Positions 1-7,596 of a stretch of DNA of 64,000 nt are shown here, in pieces. Each line of letters begins with the position of its first letter. Within the stretch, counting starts at the first letter, position 1. A program made the translations under genes and the position numbers. The notes under the pieces are model-generated. The model was not told where the DNA came from. It saw only the letters and a program-made list of their open reading frames with translations, and searched no databases. The DNA is from Nonomuraea sp. SBT364 (lineage in GTDB: Bacteria; Actinomycetota; Actinomycetes; Streptosporangiales; Streptosporangiaceae): contig NZ_LAVL01000017.1 in the NCBI RefSeq assembly GCF_001083785.1, positions 32,058 through 96,057 of the forward strand. Reading direction: 5' to 3'.

Positions 1-545
1 TCGCCCGTGCCCGGCGCCAGCCGGTCGGCCCAGCCCTCGCCGTCGGCCAGCCAGGTGAACAGCCCGTAGCAGGCCAGGCCCGCCAGCGGCGGCGTCAGCG
101 CGTACGGCAGCACCCAGCCGGCCACCCACCCGATCACCGAGTAGAGCGCCAGCCCGGCCATGCCCATGCCCAGGCCCGACAGGCTCAGCCGCCCCGACTG
201 CTCGGTGAGCACCGTCTTGATGGCCAGCACCAGCACGGTCGCGGCGAACGAGCCCAGCACCACCACCACGATCGCCAGCGGCGCCCGCAGCGCCCGCCAG
301 GTCGTCAGCTGCAGGCCGCGCGACGCCCGGCGCTTGCGCAGCGCCACCCAGGCGGCGAACGCGGCCGCCACGGGCCCGGTCAGCCGGAGTGAGCCGATGA
401 CCGCCGCCACGATGTTCTCCCAGGCGTCGACGCCAGGGATCAGGACGCTCCACGCCGCGACCAGGCCGAGAGCGAGAAGCACGGCCACCGTGACGGCCGC
501 GCTCTGTCTCAGCTCCTCGCGTGAAACGCCCCCGTGCTCACGCAC
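1..545 (-). CDS. Multi-pass membrane protein, N-terminal part only
   Basis: About 180 codons are in the window and the gene continues beyond position 1. The start is taken as GTG at 545, because an in-frame TGA lies about eight codons upstream and an AAGG-type ribosome site precedes the GTG. The product opens with a short charged stretch (REHGGVSREELRQ) followed by alternating hydrophobic segments at roughly residues 15-36, 46-66, 84-110 and 120-170. The loops are Arg-rich (around ALRKRRASRG), which suggests a cytoplasmic side. No transport, catalytic or binding motif is visible, so the function is unknown. It is divergent from the MarR gene at 776, with 230 bp between them that may hold promoters for both. 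Confidence 0.55.
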   Translation of the reverse strand, partial: MREHGGVSREELRQSAAVTVAVLLALGLVAAWSVLIPGVDAWENIVAAVIGSLRLTGPVAAAFAAWVALRKRRASRGLQLTTWRALRAPLAIVVVVLGSFAATVLVLAIKTVLTEQSGRLSLSGLGMGMAGLALYSVIGWVAGWVLPYALTPPLAGLACYGLFTWLADGEGWADRLAPGTG

Positions 546-759
546 CCTTGTCCCCGTTGAAGTTCATCAAAGCACCCCCCGTGCCCCGTCGGCGCGGCGG
601 AAGCGGTCAGGCCCGGCCGTCCCCACGGCTGATGGACTTGGCTTCCCCGTCACCATTCGATGCGAGAACCATAACTGAGCGTGATGATTGCCGCCCGGAT
701 TCTTGGCCAAGCGGAGAATCCGAACGCGCTCCGTAAGCAGACGAAACTGGACGAGCGGC

Positions 760-774
760 GCGCTACCGTAGCGC
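760..774. promoter_or_regulatory. Palindrome abutting the MarR start (possible operator)
   Basis: Perfect inverted repeat GCGCTAC-C-GTAGCGC ending one base before the GTG of the MarR gene. There is no clear Shine-Dalgarno sequence in front of that GTG. A site here would overlap the 5' end of the message, which fits autoregulation by the MarR dimer; that role is inferred. Confidence 0.4.
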
Positions 775-775
775 T

Positions 776-1327
776 GTGTCGCAGCCCAAGCCCCTCAACC
801 TGCCGTTCGATCCCATCGACCGTGCCGCGGAGTCCTGGCGCGCTCACTTCGGTCCCTCTTCCGCCATGGCCGCCGTCACGTCGATCATGAGAGCGCATCA
901 GATCCTGCTGTCGCAACTTGACTCGCTCCTGAAGCCGTACGACTTGACCTTCGCCAGATACGAGGCTCTGGTCCTCTTGACCTTCAGCCGGACCGGGGCG
1001 CTGCCGCTTTGGAAAATCGGGGAGCGGCTGATGGTCCACCCGACCAGCGTCACGAACACGGTTGACAGGCTCGAGAAGTCCGGGCTGGTGCGCCGCATGC
1101 CCAATCCGCGGGACGGCCGTGGCGTGCTCGCCGAGATCACCGACGCCGGCCGCGACGTCGTGCGGCGCGCCACCGCCGAGCTGATGGCCGCCGACTTCGG
1201 CCTGGGCATGTACGGCGAGGCCGAACTGGGAGAGATGTTCGGGCAGTTGCGCACGCTGCGGGTGGCGGCGGGTGACTTCGCCGGCCCGGACATGCGGCAA
1301 GATGAGGAGCATGGCGGACTTCTCTAG
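776..1327 (+). CDS. MarR family transcriptional regulator
   Basis: A 183-residue winged-helix repressor-type protein. The dimerisation helix covers about residues 30-55. The winged helix-turn-helix spans about 60-125, with HPTSVTNTVDRLEKSGL (88-104) as the recognition region and the basic PNPRDGRG wing after it. The N-terminal segment (LPFDPIDRAAESW) is typical of actinobacterial members, which supports the GTG at 776 rather than the internal ATG near residue 31. No ribosome site is visible, so translation may be leaderless. The ligand and targets cannot be read. The divergent membrane gene ending at 545 is a possible target, and the palindrome at 760-774 suggests self-regulation. The gene overlaps the start of the next gene by about 26 bp. 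Confidence 0.85.
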   Translation: MSQPKPLNLPFDPIDRAAESWRAHFGPSSAMAAVTSIMRAHQILLSQLDSLLKPYDLTFARYEALVLLTFSRTGALPLWKIGERLMVHPTSVTNTVDRLEKSGLVRRMPNPRDGRGVLAEITDAGRDVVRRATAELMAADFGLGMYGEAELGEMFGQLRTLRVAAGDFAGPDMRQDEEHGGLL

Positions 1328-2249
1328 GCCCGGATCGCTCTACGGAGCCATAGATCTGGGCGCGCGCAAGCAAGCCCTGGAGGCGCAGGCCCGACGGGAG
1401 GCCGGGGGTCCCCAGGGAGCCTCGCCGGCCTCGGTCGTCGACGTGACCGAGGAGACCTTCACCAGCGACGTCATCGACCGCTCGATGACCACGCCGGTCG
1501 TCCTCGACCTGTGGTCGCCCCGGGCGCCCGGCAGCGCCCAGCTCAGCCCCGTGCTGGAAAAGGTCGTCGGCGACGCCGGCGGCAAGGTGATCCTGGCCCG
1601 GGTCAACGTCGACGCCAGCCCGCAGATCGCGCAGGCGCTGCGCGTCCAGGCGGTCCCGACGGTGCTGGCCATCTTCCAGGGGCAGGCCGTCACCGGCTTC
1701 CAGCAGGTGCTGCCCGAGCAAGAGGTGCAGCGCTGGCTCGACGAGCTGATGGGCGCGGTCGAGCAGTTCTACCAGGCCAACCCCGGCGCCCGGCCGCCGG
1801 ACGCCGAGCAGGGTGAGGAGGCGCCCCAGGGGCCTCCCGCGGACCCCGACCTGGTGGCCGCCGAGGAGGCCATCGACAAGGGCGACCTCGACGCGGCCGC
1901 GGCCGCCTACGAGCGGCTGCTGGCCCGCGCCCCGGGCAACGAGGACGCCAAGATGGGCCTGGCGGGCGTCAGCCTGATCAAGCGCACCGCCGACGCCGAC
2001 CCGGCCGAGGTGCAGCGCAGGCTGCAGGACCCGGCCGACCTCGACGCCCAGCTCCTGGCCGCCGACCTGGAGATGCTGTCCGGCGCGGTCGACGAGGCCT
2101 TCGACCGGATCATCGCGGTGGTCAAGCGCACCTCCGGCGACGACCGCGACAAGGCCAGGCGCCACCTGCTGGGCCTGTTCGAGGCCTTGCCGGCCGAAGA
2201 CCCCTCCTTGGCGAAAGCGCGTAGAGCTTTGTCGAGCGCGCTGTTCTAA
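1302..2249 (+). CDS. Thioredoxin-fold/TPR co-chaperone (YbbN/CnoX-like)
   Basis: About 315 residues. Residues 45-150 form a thioredoxin-like fold, but the redox site is WSPRAPGS, so both cysteines of the usual WCGPC are missing. Residues 180-310 are helical tetratricopeptide-like repeats (EEAIDKGDLDAAAAAYERLL and following). This is the architecture of the YbbN/CnoX family, which binds unfolded proteins and hands them to chaperones. Loss of the Cys pair indicates holdase rather than oxidoreductase activity, as in many actinobacterial members. The start is uncertain: ATG at 1302, ATG at 1311 (GAGGAG too close) and GTG at 1272 are all in frame. The gene is likely translated from the MarR message and is followed 9 bp later by the kinase-like gene. 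Confidence 0.8.
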   Translation: MRSMADFSRPGSLYGAIDLGARKQALEAQARREAGGPQGASPASVVDVTEETFTSDVIDRSMTTPVVLDLWSPRAPGSAQLSPVLEKVVGDAGGKVILARVNVDASPQIAQALRVQAVPTVLAIFQGQAVTGFQQVLPEQEVQRWLDELMGAVEQFYQANPGARPPDAEQGEEAPQGPPADPDLVAAEEAIDKGDLDAAAAAYERLLARAPGNEDAKMGLAGVSLIKRTADADPAEVQRRLQDPADLDAQLLAADLEMLSGAVDEAFDRIIAVVKRTSGDDRDKARRHLLGLFEALPAEDPSLAKARRALSSALF

Positions 2250-2258
2250 CCTGGAGGT

Positions 2259-2888
2259 ATGCGGGTAGTCACGCTCTCCGCCACCTACGGCACGGCCGGC
2301 AGCCACATCGGCCCGGCCGTGGCCGAGCGGCTGGGCGTGCCCTTCGTCGACCGCGCGATCCCCGGCGCCGTCGCCCAGGAGCTGGGCTGCACGCTGGAGG
2401 AGGCGCTGGCCCATGACGACCGGGCCGAGCACGGCCTCGGCAGGCTGCTGTCGGGCGCGATGCGGCTGCCCACCGTCACCTTCGGCGGCGTCGACATGTA
2501 CGTGCCCGGCGTGCTGCCGCACGCGCCGGAGGAGTTCGTCCGCCACACCGAGCGCGTGCTCATCGAGACCGCGCGCGAGCAGGGCGGCGTCTTCCTCGGC
2601 AGGGCCGGGGCCGTCGTGCTCGCCGACCACCCCGGCGCGCTGCACGTCCGGCTCGACGCCCCGGTCCAGCGCCGGGTCCGGCAGACCGCCACGCTCGGCG
2701 AGCTGACCGAGCGCGAGGCACGCAAGATCATCGAGGACAACGACCGGGCCCGCACCGCCTACGTCCGCCACTTCTATCGTGCCGATCCTGCCGACCCCCG
2801 GCTCTACCACCTGGTCGTGGACAGCGCCGCGATCCCCGTGGCGGTCTGTGTCGACCTGATCGTGACAGCTGCGGAGGCGCTCGCTTGA
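2259..2888 (+). CDS. Cytidylate kinase-like family protein
   Basis: A 209-residue protein with a GGAGG ribosome site immediately before ATG 2259. The N-terminus carries a modified P-loop (SATYGTAGSHIG). A middle region reads FLGRAGAVVLADHPGALHV, and a late basic segment (QRRVRQTA, then ARKIIEDNDRAR) matches the LID and phosphate-binding Arg pattern of the Cytidylate_kin2 group. Canonical Cmk is longer and has a strict GxxGxGKS/T loop, so this is a paralogue of the kinase fold. A nucleotide monophosphate kinase activity is plausible but unproven. It follows the co-chaperone gene by 9 bp and slightly precedes the malic enzyme, suggesting one transcript. Confidence 0.7.
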   Translation: MRVVTLSATYGTAGSHIGPAVAERLGVPFVDRAIPGAVAQELGCTLEEALAHDDRAEHGLGRLLSGAMRLPTVTFGGVDMYVPGVLPHAPEEFVRHTERVLIETAREQGGVFLGRAGAVVLADHPGALHVRLDAPVQRRVRQTATLGELTEREARKIIEDNDRARTAYVRHFYRADPADPRLYHLVVDSAAIPVAVCVDLIVTAAEALA

Positions 2889-2944
2889 CCAGTTGCCCCC
2901 TACCATGGGAGGACTTCTTGGTCAGGCGCGAAGGAGCGATTGAC

Positions 2945-4354
2945 GTGGCGACCGTCCCAAGTGTGTCGTACTCCATCACCGTGCGGCTCGAGGTGCCGGC
3001 CGGCGGCAAGGCCGTCAGCCAGCTCACCCATGCCGTAGAGTCGGCCGGCGGCGTGGTCACCGCCCTCGACGTCACCAACGCGGGCCACGAAAAGCTCCGC
3101 ATCGACGTCACCTGCGCGGCTCGTGACACCGACCACGCACAGGCCATCGTCGACCAGCTCGAAGCGGTCGAGGGCGTCGTCATCCACAAGGTCTCCGACC
3201 GCACCTTCCTCATGCACCTCGGCGGCAAGATCGAGATGAAGTCGAAGGTGCCGCTGCGCAACCGCGACGAGCTCTCCATGGCCTACACGCCCGGCGTGGC
3301 CCGGGTGTCCATGGCGATCGCCCGCAACAAGGAGGACGCCCGCCGGCTGACCATCAAGCGCAACACCGTCGCCGTCGTCACCGACGGGTCGGCCGTGCTC
3401 GGGCTCGGCAACATCGGGCCGGAGGCCGCGCTGCCCGTCATGGAGGGCAAAGCGGCGCTGTTCAAGCGGTTCGCCGGCATCGACGCCTGGCCGATCTGCC
3501 TCGACACCCAGGACGTCGACGAGATCGTCCGTGCGGTCCAGCTCATCGCGCCCGGCTTCGGCGGCATCAACCTCGAGGACATCGGCGCGCCGCGCTGCTT
3601 CGAGGTCGAGCGGCGGCTGCGCGACCTGCTCGACATCCCGGTCTTCCACGACGACCAGCACGGCACCGCGATCTGCGTGCTCGCCGCGATGACCAACGCG
3701 CTGCGGGTGGTCGACAAGCGGATCGAGGACGTGCGCATCACCATGGCGGGCGCGGGCGCGGCGGGCAACGCCGTGCTGCGGCTGCTGCTGGCCTCGGGCG
3801 CCCGCAACGTGATCGTCTGTGACTACCTCGGCGCCGTCCATCAGGTCCGCGACGACCTCGACGACTCGCTGCGGTGGATCGCCGACCACACCAACGCCGA
3901 GGGCTACTCCGGTGACCTGCGCGGCGCGGTCAAGGGCGCCGACGTGTTCGTCGGGGTGTCCGCGCCGGGGATCCTGACCGGCGACGACATCGCCACGATG
4001 GCGCCGGGGGCGGTCGTCTTCGCCCTCGCCAACCCCGAGCCGGAGGTCTCCCCGGACGACGCCCGCGAGCACGCCGCCGTCGTGGCCACCGGGCGGTCCG
4101 ACTACCCCAACCAGATCAACAACGTGCTGGCGTTCCCCGGCGTCTTCCGGGGGCTGCTCGACGCGCAGGCCACCGAGGTGACCCCGGAGATGCTGCTGGC
4201 CGCCGCCGGGGCGCTGGCCGCCGTGGTCACGCCCGAGGAACTGGGGCCCAACTACATCATCCCCAGCGTCTTCCACCCCGATGTGGCGGGCGCCGTCGCC
4301 GCCGCAGTCCGCGAATCCGCCGGCGGCCGCGCCCGCGGTTTCACCGAGGCCTGA
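2945..4354 (+). CDS. NAD(P)-dependent malic enzyme with N-terminal ACT domain
   Basis: 469 residues from GTG 2945, chosen because GAAGGAG lies 8 bp upstream; the TTG at 2885 would add 20 non-conserved residues. Residues 1-80 are an ACT-type regulatory domain ([12 protein letters not shown]). The malic domain follows, with MAYTPGVA carrying the catalytic Tyr, a lysine in [14 protein letters not shown], and the metal-binding stretch FHDDQHGTA. The Rossmann domain contains [12 protein letters not shown]. The enzyme decarboxylates malate oxidatively to pyruvate in the cytoplasm, feeding pyruvate and reducing power. Compact malic enzymes of this size with an ACT domain are typical of actinobacteria. 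Cofactor preference (NAD or NADP) cannot be settled by reading. It is the last gene of the 776-4354 group. Confidence 0.9.
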   Translation: MATVPSVSYSITVRLEVPAGGKAVSQLTHAVESAGGVVTALDVTNAGHEKLRIDVTCAARDTDHAQAIVDQLEAVEGVVIHKVSDRTFLMHLGGKIEMKSKVPLRNRDELSMAYTPGVARVSMAIARNKEDARRLTIKRNTVAVVTDGSAVLGLGNIGPEAALPVMEGKAALFKRFAGIDAWPICLDTQDVDEIVRAVQLIAPGFGGINLEDIGAPRCFEVERRLRDLLDIPVFHDDQHGTAICVLAAMTNALRVVDKRIEDVRITMAGAGAAGNAVLRLLLASGARNVIVCDYLGAVHQVRDDLDDSLRWIADHTNAEGYSGDLRGAVKGADVFVGVSAPGILTGDDIATMAPGAVVFALANPEPEVSPDDAREHAAVVATGRSDYPNQINNVLAFPGVFRGLLDAQATEVTPEMLLAAAGALAAVVTPEELGPNYIIPSVFHPDVAGAVAAAVRESAGGRARGFTEA

Positions 4355-4610
4355 CCGGGCCGCTCTCACACACCGGCGGCCCGATGCCCGTCCGGGGTGT
4401 CCCGCGTGAACGGGGGAGGGCGGCGTGCCGTCCGGCGACGAGGGCCGTCGCCGGGGGCGTCCGGCGCGGGCCGGGAGCATCCGCCCGAGGCAGGGGAGAC
4501 GGCGCTCTCCGGCGGGCGCCACTTCCAGGCGAGCGGGTGGCACCCACCCCGGTGACGGGGGCGGTGTCCCGTCCGGGGCGGCGCGGGTCACCGAGCGCAC
4601 GAGGGAGTGA

Positions 4611-4638
4611 ACACCCGCCACCAGGCAGGTGGCGGTGT
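4611..4638. repeat. Imperfect inverted repeat (hairpin)
   Basis: ACACCCGCCACC pairs with GGTGGCGGTGT around a 5-base AGGCA loop, with one bulged C. It lies 257 bp past the malic enzyme stop, too far for a typical terminator, and no T-run follows. Its role is unknown. Confidence 0.4.
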
Positions 4639-4929
4639 CCTGCCCAAGCTCAAGCCGGGCGCGTATCTCCGGGAACGGAGGGCGCGGCCTCGTCCGGTGA
4701 GGGTGGAAGCCGGGCTTCGCGGGGGAGGGGTGGAGGAAGTGCCCGTGCAGGGGAAGCCGCCGGTGCGGACCGGCCCGGACCCGGGGCCCCGGGCCGATCA
4801 CCTGCGGCGTCACCACGTTCGGAACGGAGAGGTCGACGGCGAGCATGGACGGGGACCCCGGCAGCACCGGCCGGGAGCGCGTCCGCCGATCGAGTACGGT
4901 CATGTCATTCCCTTTAACGGGTCTTCAGT

Positions 4930-4943
4930 GCCATTAGAATGGC
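4930..4943. promoter_or_regulatory. Candidate TetR operator GCCATT-AG-AATGGC
   Basis: Perfect 6+6 palindrome with a 2-bp centre, 27 bp upstream of the TetR start at 4971 and 26 bp upstream of the minus-strand ATG at 4903. Position and symmetry fit a divergent operator bound by the TetR dimer. Inferred from sequence only. Confidence 0.45.
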
Positions 4944-4970
4944 CATGAGGTCGGCGCATGAGGAGAATTA

Positions 4971-5693
4971 ATGGAACAAGAGTCCCGTTTGGCGGGAACG
5001 GTCCGTCCTGGCGGCCGTACGGCGAAGGTGCGTGCGGCCGTGCTGCAGGCAACCCAGGACGAGCTGGTCGAACGCGGCTTCCACGGCCTCAACATGGAGC
5101 AGGTGGCCGCCAGGGCGGGCATCGGGAAGACCACCATCTACCGCCGCTGGGGCACCCCGGCCGGGCTGGTCACGGAGCTCATGACCGAACTGGCCGCCCA
5201 GTCCTCGCCGCCCCCCGACACGGGCAGCATCCAGGGCGATCTGGAGGCCAACGCGCTCAACGTGCTGGGCGCCATCAACGACCCTCATCTCGGCGCCACG
5301 TTCCAGGCCGTGATCGCGGCCGCCACCTGTGACGAGGGCGCCGCCAGGGCGCTGCGCGCCTTCTACGGCCGCCGCATCGCGGAGTGGGCGAAGGTGGCCG
5401 ACCTGGCGGTCGCGCGCGGCGACCTCCCGGCGGGCACCGACGGCGAGGAGCTCATCAAGGCCGTCTCGGCCCCGCTCTACTATCGTCTGGTGGTCACCCG
5501 CGAGCCGGTCGACCACGAGACGGCCGTGCGCTCGGTGACCCGCGCCTTGATCGCGGCCAGGGCCGGCGCCTTCGTCACAGGCGACCCGGATCCCGCCGGC
5601 CCGACCGGCGTGGACGCCGAGGGCGAGGTCAGTACGGGTCCCGCCTCGAACGGGGCCACAGCGACCCGTACCACCAGACGATCCCGCCCGTGA
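4971..5693 (+). CDS. TetR/AcrR family transcriptional regulator
   Basis: 240 residues, with GAGGAGA placed well before ATG 4971. The N-terminal helix-turn-helix (about residues 20-66) reads AVLQATQDELVERGF followed by MEQVAARAGIGKTTIYRRW, a textbook TetR DNA-binding domain. The rest is the helical ligand-binding and dimerisation domain of the TetR_C_33-like type. The last 40 residues are a Gly/Pro/Thr/Arg-rich tail that overlaps the convergent LPxTG gene by 65 bp, so the tail may be poorly constrained. It probably binds the palindrome at 4930-4943. No efflux or enzyme gene is adjacent in divergent orientation, so its regulon is unclear. Confidence 0.85.
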   Translation: MEQESRLAGTVRPGGRTAKVRAAVLQATQDELVERGFHGLNMEQVAARAGIGKTTIYRRWGTPAGLVTELMTELAAQSSPPPDTGSIQGDLEANALNVLGAINDPHLGATFQAVIAAATCDEGAARALRAFYGRRIAEWAKVADLAVARGDLPAGTDGEELIKAVSAPLYYRLVVTREPVDHETAVRSVTRALIAARAGAFVTGDPDPAGPTGVDAEGEVSTGPASNGATATRTTRRSRP

Positions 5694-6135
5694 GCACCAG
5701 TCCGCCGGCGGTGGCGAGCTTGCCCATCAGGTCCACCGGGGGCCCCGTGAAGGGCAGGTGACGCCGGCCGCCCGGGCAGTCGTTGCGCACCCGGGTGGAG
5801 TCGATCAGCGTGTCCGGGTGGGCCTCGCCGACCGAGTACGCCTCGATCTCGACGCTGCCGCCGTGCCGGATCCGTACGTGCCGGGTGATCGACTTGCGCG
5901 CGGGGATGGAGCCCGTCGCCACGGACGTGGAGTCGGCGCGCAGGTCGAAGCGGGCCAGCTGGCGGGTCTGGTTGCGCAGTGTCACCCGTACGGTGCCGGC
6001 CCGGCAGCCGACGCGGTCGACGCTCATGGTGAACGGGTCGCCGGTGTCGGGCTTCGGCCAGGCGGGCGCCGCCGGGGGCGGGAGGAGGACGAGGCCGAGG
6101 AACAGTCCCAGGCAGGCCAGGGCGAGACGGCGCAT
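5629..6135 (-). CDS. LPxTG cell-wall-anchored small secreted protein
   Basis: 168 residues from ATG 6135, which is preceded by GGGAGGG. A signal peptide covers about residues 1-28 (MRRLALACLGLFLGLVLLPP, then a small-residue AAPA stretch). A roughly 90-residue extracellular beta-rich domain follows (TVRVTLRNQTRQLARFDLR). The C-terminus has LPFTG near residue 130, a hydrophobic helix and a basic RSRR tail, the three-part sortase signal. A sortase should therefore link it to the peptidoglycan or pilin base. No sortase gene is in this window. The ligand or partner is unknown. The gene runs convergently into the TetR gene with a 65-bp overlap, and its start faces the YqgE gene divergently. Confidence 0.75.
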   Translation of the reverse strand: MRRLALACLGLFLGLVLLPPPAAPAWPKPDTGDPFTMSVDRVGCRAGTVRVTLRNQTRQLARFDLRADSTSVATGSIPARKSITRHVRIRHGGSVEIEAYSVGEAHPDTLIDSTRVRNDCPGGRRHLPFTGPPVDLMGKLATAGGLVLTGGIVWWYGSLWPRSRRDPY

Positions 6136-6249
6136 ATGACCCTCCCGAGATTCGCGAACTTTGATACCTACCGTGCCCGTATGACTACGAAAAGTAACAT
6201 CGTCGGACCGGGGGAGCGGGAAGGCCCGTTGACCCTTCATGATGGAGGT

Positions 6250-6828
6250 ATGGCGGAAGCGATCTACGTCGGCGGGTTGTTGGTGGCGACGCCGCTTCTC
6301 GATGACCCCAACTTCCGGCGTAGCGTCGTGCTGATCCTCGAACACGACCTCGACGGCGGCACCCTCGGGGTGGTTCTCAACAGGCCGAGCGAGATCTCGG
6401 TGACGCAGGTCCTGCCGGTGTGGGATCCGCTGGTGACCGGCCCGCCGGTGCTCTTCGAGGGCGGCCCGGTGCAGACCGACAGCGCGCTGGCGCTGGCGGC
6501 GGTGCCGAGCGGCGAGGAGCCGCTCGGCTGGCGCCGGCTGCACGCGGGCACGCCGGCGGTGTCGCGGCTCGGCACGGTCGACCTCGACGCGCCGCCGGAG
6601 ATCCTCCAGGGCGAGATCGCCCAGATGCGCATCTTCGCCGGCTACGCGGGCTGGACGTCGGGGCAGCTGGCGAGCGAGATCGCCGAGGGCGCGTGGTACG
6701 TCGTCGACTCCGAGGCCGGTGACACCTTCCACACCGACCCCGGCTCGCTCTGGCGGCACGTCCTGCGGCGGCAGCCCGGCGAGCTGGCCTTCGTGGCCAC
6801 CTGTCCCGACGACCCGACGATGAACTAG
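6250..6828 (+). CDS. YqgE/AlgH family protein
   Basis: 192 residues from ATG 6250. The family signature is clear: GGLLVATPLLDDPNFRRSVV at the N-terminus, then LGVVLNRPSE, GGPVQTDSAL, and FAGYAGWTSGQL toward the C-terminus. The YqgE/AlgH family (formerly DUF179) is widespread, with a conserved surface cleft but no settled biochemical function; AlgH was linked to alginate regulation in Pseudomonas. The in-frame ATG at 6181 would add 23 residues. GGAGG lies only one base before 6250, so the true start may be at either site. The gene ends 3 bp from the convergent TetR gene. Confidence 0.85.
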   Translation: MAEAIYVGGLLVATPLLDDPNFRRSVVLILEHDLDGGTLGVVLNRPSEISVTQVLPVWDPLVTGPPVLFEGGPVQTDSALALAAVPSGEEPLGWRRLHAGTPAVSRLGTVDLDAPPEILQGEIAQMRIFAGYAGWTSGQLASEIAEGAWYVVDSEAGDTFHTDPGSLWRHVLRRQPGELAFVATCPDDPTMN

Positions 6829-6831
6829 CGC

Positions 6832-7449
6832 TCAGGCGTCCCAGCCGGGCCGCAGGGAGCGCTCCACGAACTGAAGGGTCTCCTCGATCCGGCGCACCAT
6901 GACCTGGAGGTCGGGCCTGGTGGCCGCGCAGCCGATGTCGACGCGCATGGGCGCCATCGCGAACGCCACGACCAGGTGCGGGAGCGGCCCGGCGTCGGGG
7001 GCGAGGCCCGAGCGGCCGGCGATCGCCTCGGTCAGGCGGCGCTCGGTCTCCATGCCCCGGGCGATCGTGGAGGCGACGAGCTGCGGATTGGCGTCGAGGA
7101 CGCGCCGCAGCTTGAGGAATCTCTCGGTGTCCTCGGACGTTGACTGCTCCATGTCGCGCAGCACGGCGCGGACGGCGTGGGTCATCGAGACGAACGGCGG
7201 CTCGCCGGGCGGCCGGTCCGCCAGGGTCTCCAGCATCGTCTCCTCGCCCTGGTCGTGATACCAGAGCACCAGGTGATCCTTGCTGGTGAAGTAGCGGAAG
7301 AAGGTGCGGGGGGAGACGTCGACCGCCCCCGCGATCTGGTCCACCGTGGTCGAGTCGTACCCTTGTTCGAGGAACAGGTCGAACGCGGCGTCGAGCAGCG
7401 CGAGCCGCGTCTTCTCCTTCTTGCGTTCCCGTAGACCCACCGGCGTCAC
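6832..7449 (-). CDS. TetR family regulator of the adjacent DHA2 exporter
   Basis: 205 residues. The N-terminal HTH reads LLDAAFDLFLEQGYD then VDQIAGAVDVSPRTFFRYF (about residues 18-63), a classic AcrR-type domain. A second, acyl-transferase-like-named TetR C-terminal domain type follows (residues 85-200). It is divergent from the MFS gene at 7597, and the 147-bp gap contains two matching 22-bp boxes in opposite orientation (7466-7487 and 7511-7532), one of them lying across the exporter promoter. The layout strongly suggests ligand-relieved repression of the pump together with autoregulation. Family assignment is firm, but the inducing compound is unknown. Confidence 0.88.
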   Translation of the reverse strand: MTPVGLRERKKEKTRLALLDAAFDLFLEQGYDSTTVDQIAGAVDVSPRTFFRYFTSKDHLVLWYHDQGEETMLETLADRPPGEPPFVSMTHAVRAVLRDMEQSTSEDTERFLKLRRVLDANPQLVASTIARGMETERRLTEAIAGRSGLAPDAGPLPHLVVAFAMAPMRVDIGCAATRPDLQVMVRRIEETLQFVERSLRPGWDA

Positions 7450-7465
7450 TCCCTCGAAACCTTTC

Positions 7466-7487
7466 TGTCACACTATGCCAGAAGTCA
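7466..7487 (+). promoter_or_regulatory. TetR operator box 1
   Basis: Matches the pattern TGTCA-N5-TGCCAGA-NGNCA, the same pattern as box 2 read on the other strand. It lies 17 bp upstream of the TetR gene start, so binding would block the regulator's own expression. Inferred from the pairwise match. Confidence 0.5.
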
Positions 7488-7509
7488 GGATGCGACGAAT
7501 AAAACCCAT

Positions 7510-7538
7510 TTGTCATCTGGCAGGGTCTGACATAGATT
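7510..7538 (+). promoter_or_regulatory. Promoter of the DHA2 exporter
   Basis: TTGTCA (7510-7515) and TAGATT (7533-7538) separated by exactly 17 bp, resembling the housekeeping sigma consensus (5/6 and 4/6). The transcript would start near 7545, giving a leader of about 50 bases with an AGGGGG ribosome site before ATG 7597. Box 2 fills the spacer. Confidence 0.5.
7511..7532 (-). promoter_or_regulatory. TetR operator box 2, overlapping the exporter promoter
   Basis: Carries TGTCA-N12-TGACA arms. Read on the minus strand it matches box 1 at TGTCA, TGCCAGA and the terminal CA. It spans the -35 element and spacer of the exporter promoter, the usual position for repression. Confidence 0.55.
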
Positions 7539-7596
7539 ACCCGGGCTTATGGGACGTACGCCTCGGTGTGGGGCGTGATGTGTTTAGGGGGACCTC

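Larger units (their letters stand above)
4355..4970. other. 616-bp intergenic region, no recognisable gene
   Basis: The stretch is extremely G/C-rich with Arg/Gly/Pro low-complexity translations in every frame, and none resembles a known family. It holds an imperfect hairpin at 4611-4638 and the TetR operator-like palindrome at 4930-4943. On the minus strand an ATG at 4903 is preceded by AAAGGGA at good spacing. Its reading frame loses protein-like character within about 45 codons and then runs antisense through the malic enzyme. This may be the remnant start of a gene once controlled by the adjacent TetR regulator. Confidence 0.5.

Noticed and set aside
2900..4903. Long minus-strand open frame across the malic enzyme
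   Set aside because: Codon-position composition and the Arg/Gly/Pro-rich translation mark it as an antisense shadow of the malic enzyme gene; only the ATG at 4903 has a ribosome site and is noted separately.
4384..4917. Plus-strand ORF after the malic enzyme
   Set aside because: Arg/Gly/Ala low-complexity with no ribosome site and no protein-like pattern; treated as intergenic.
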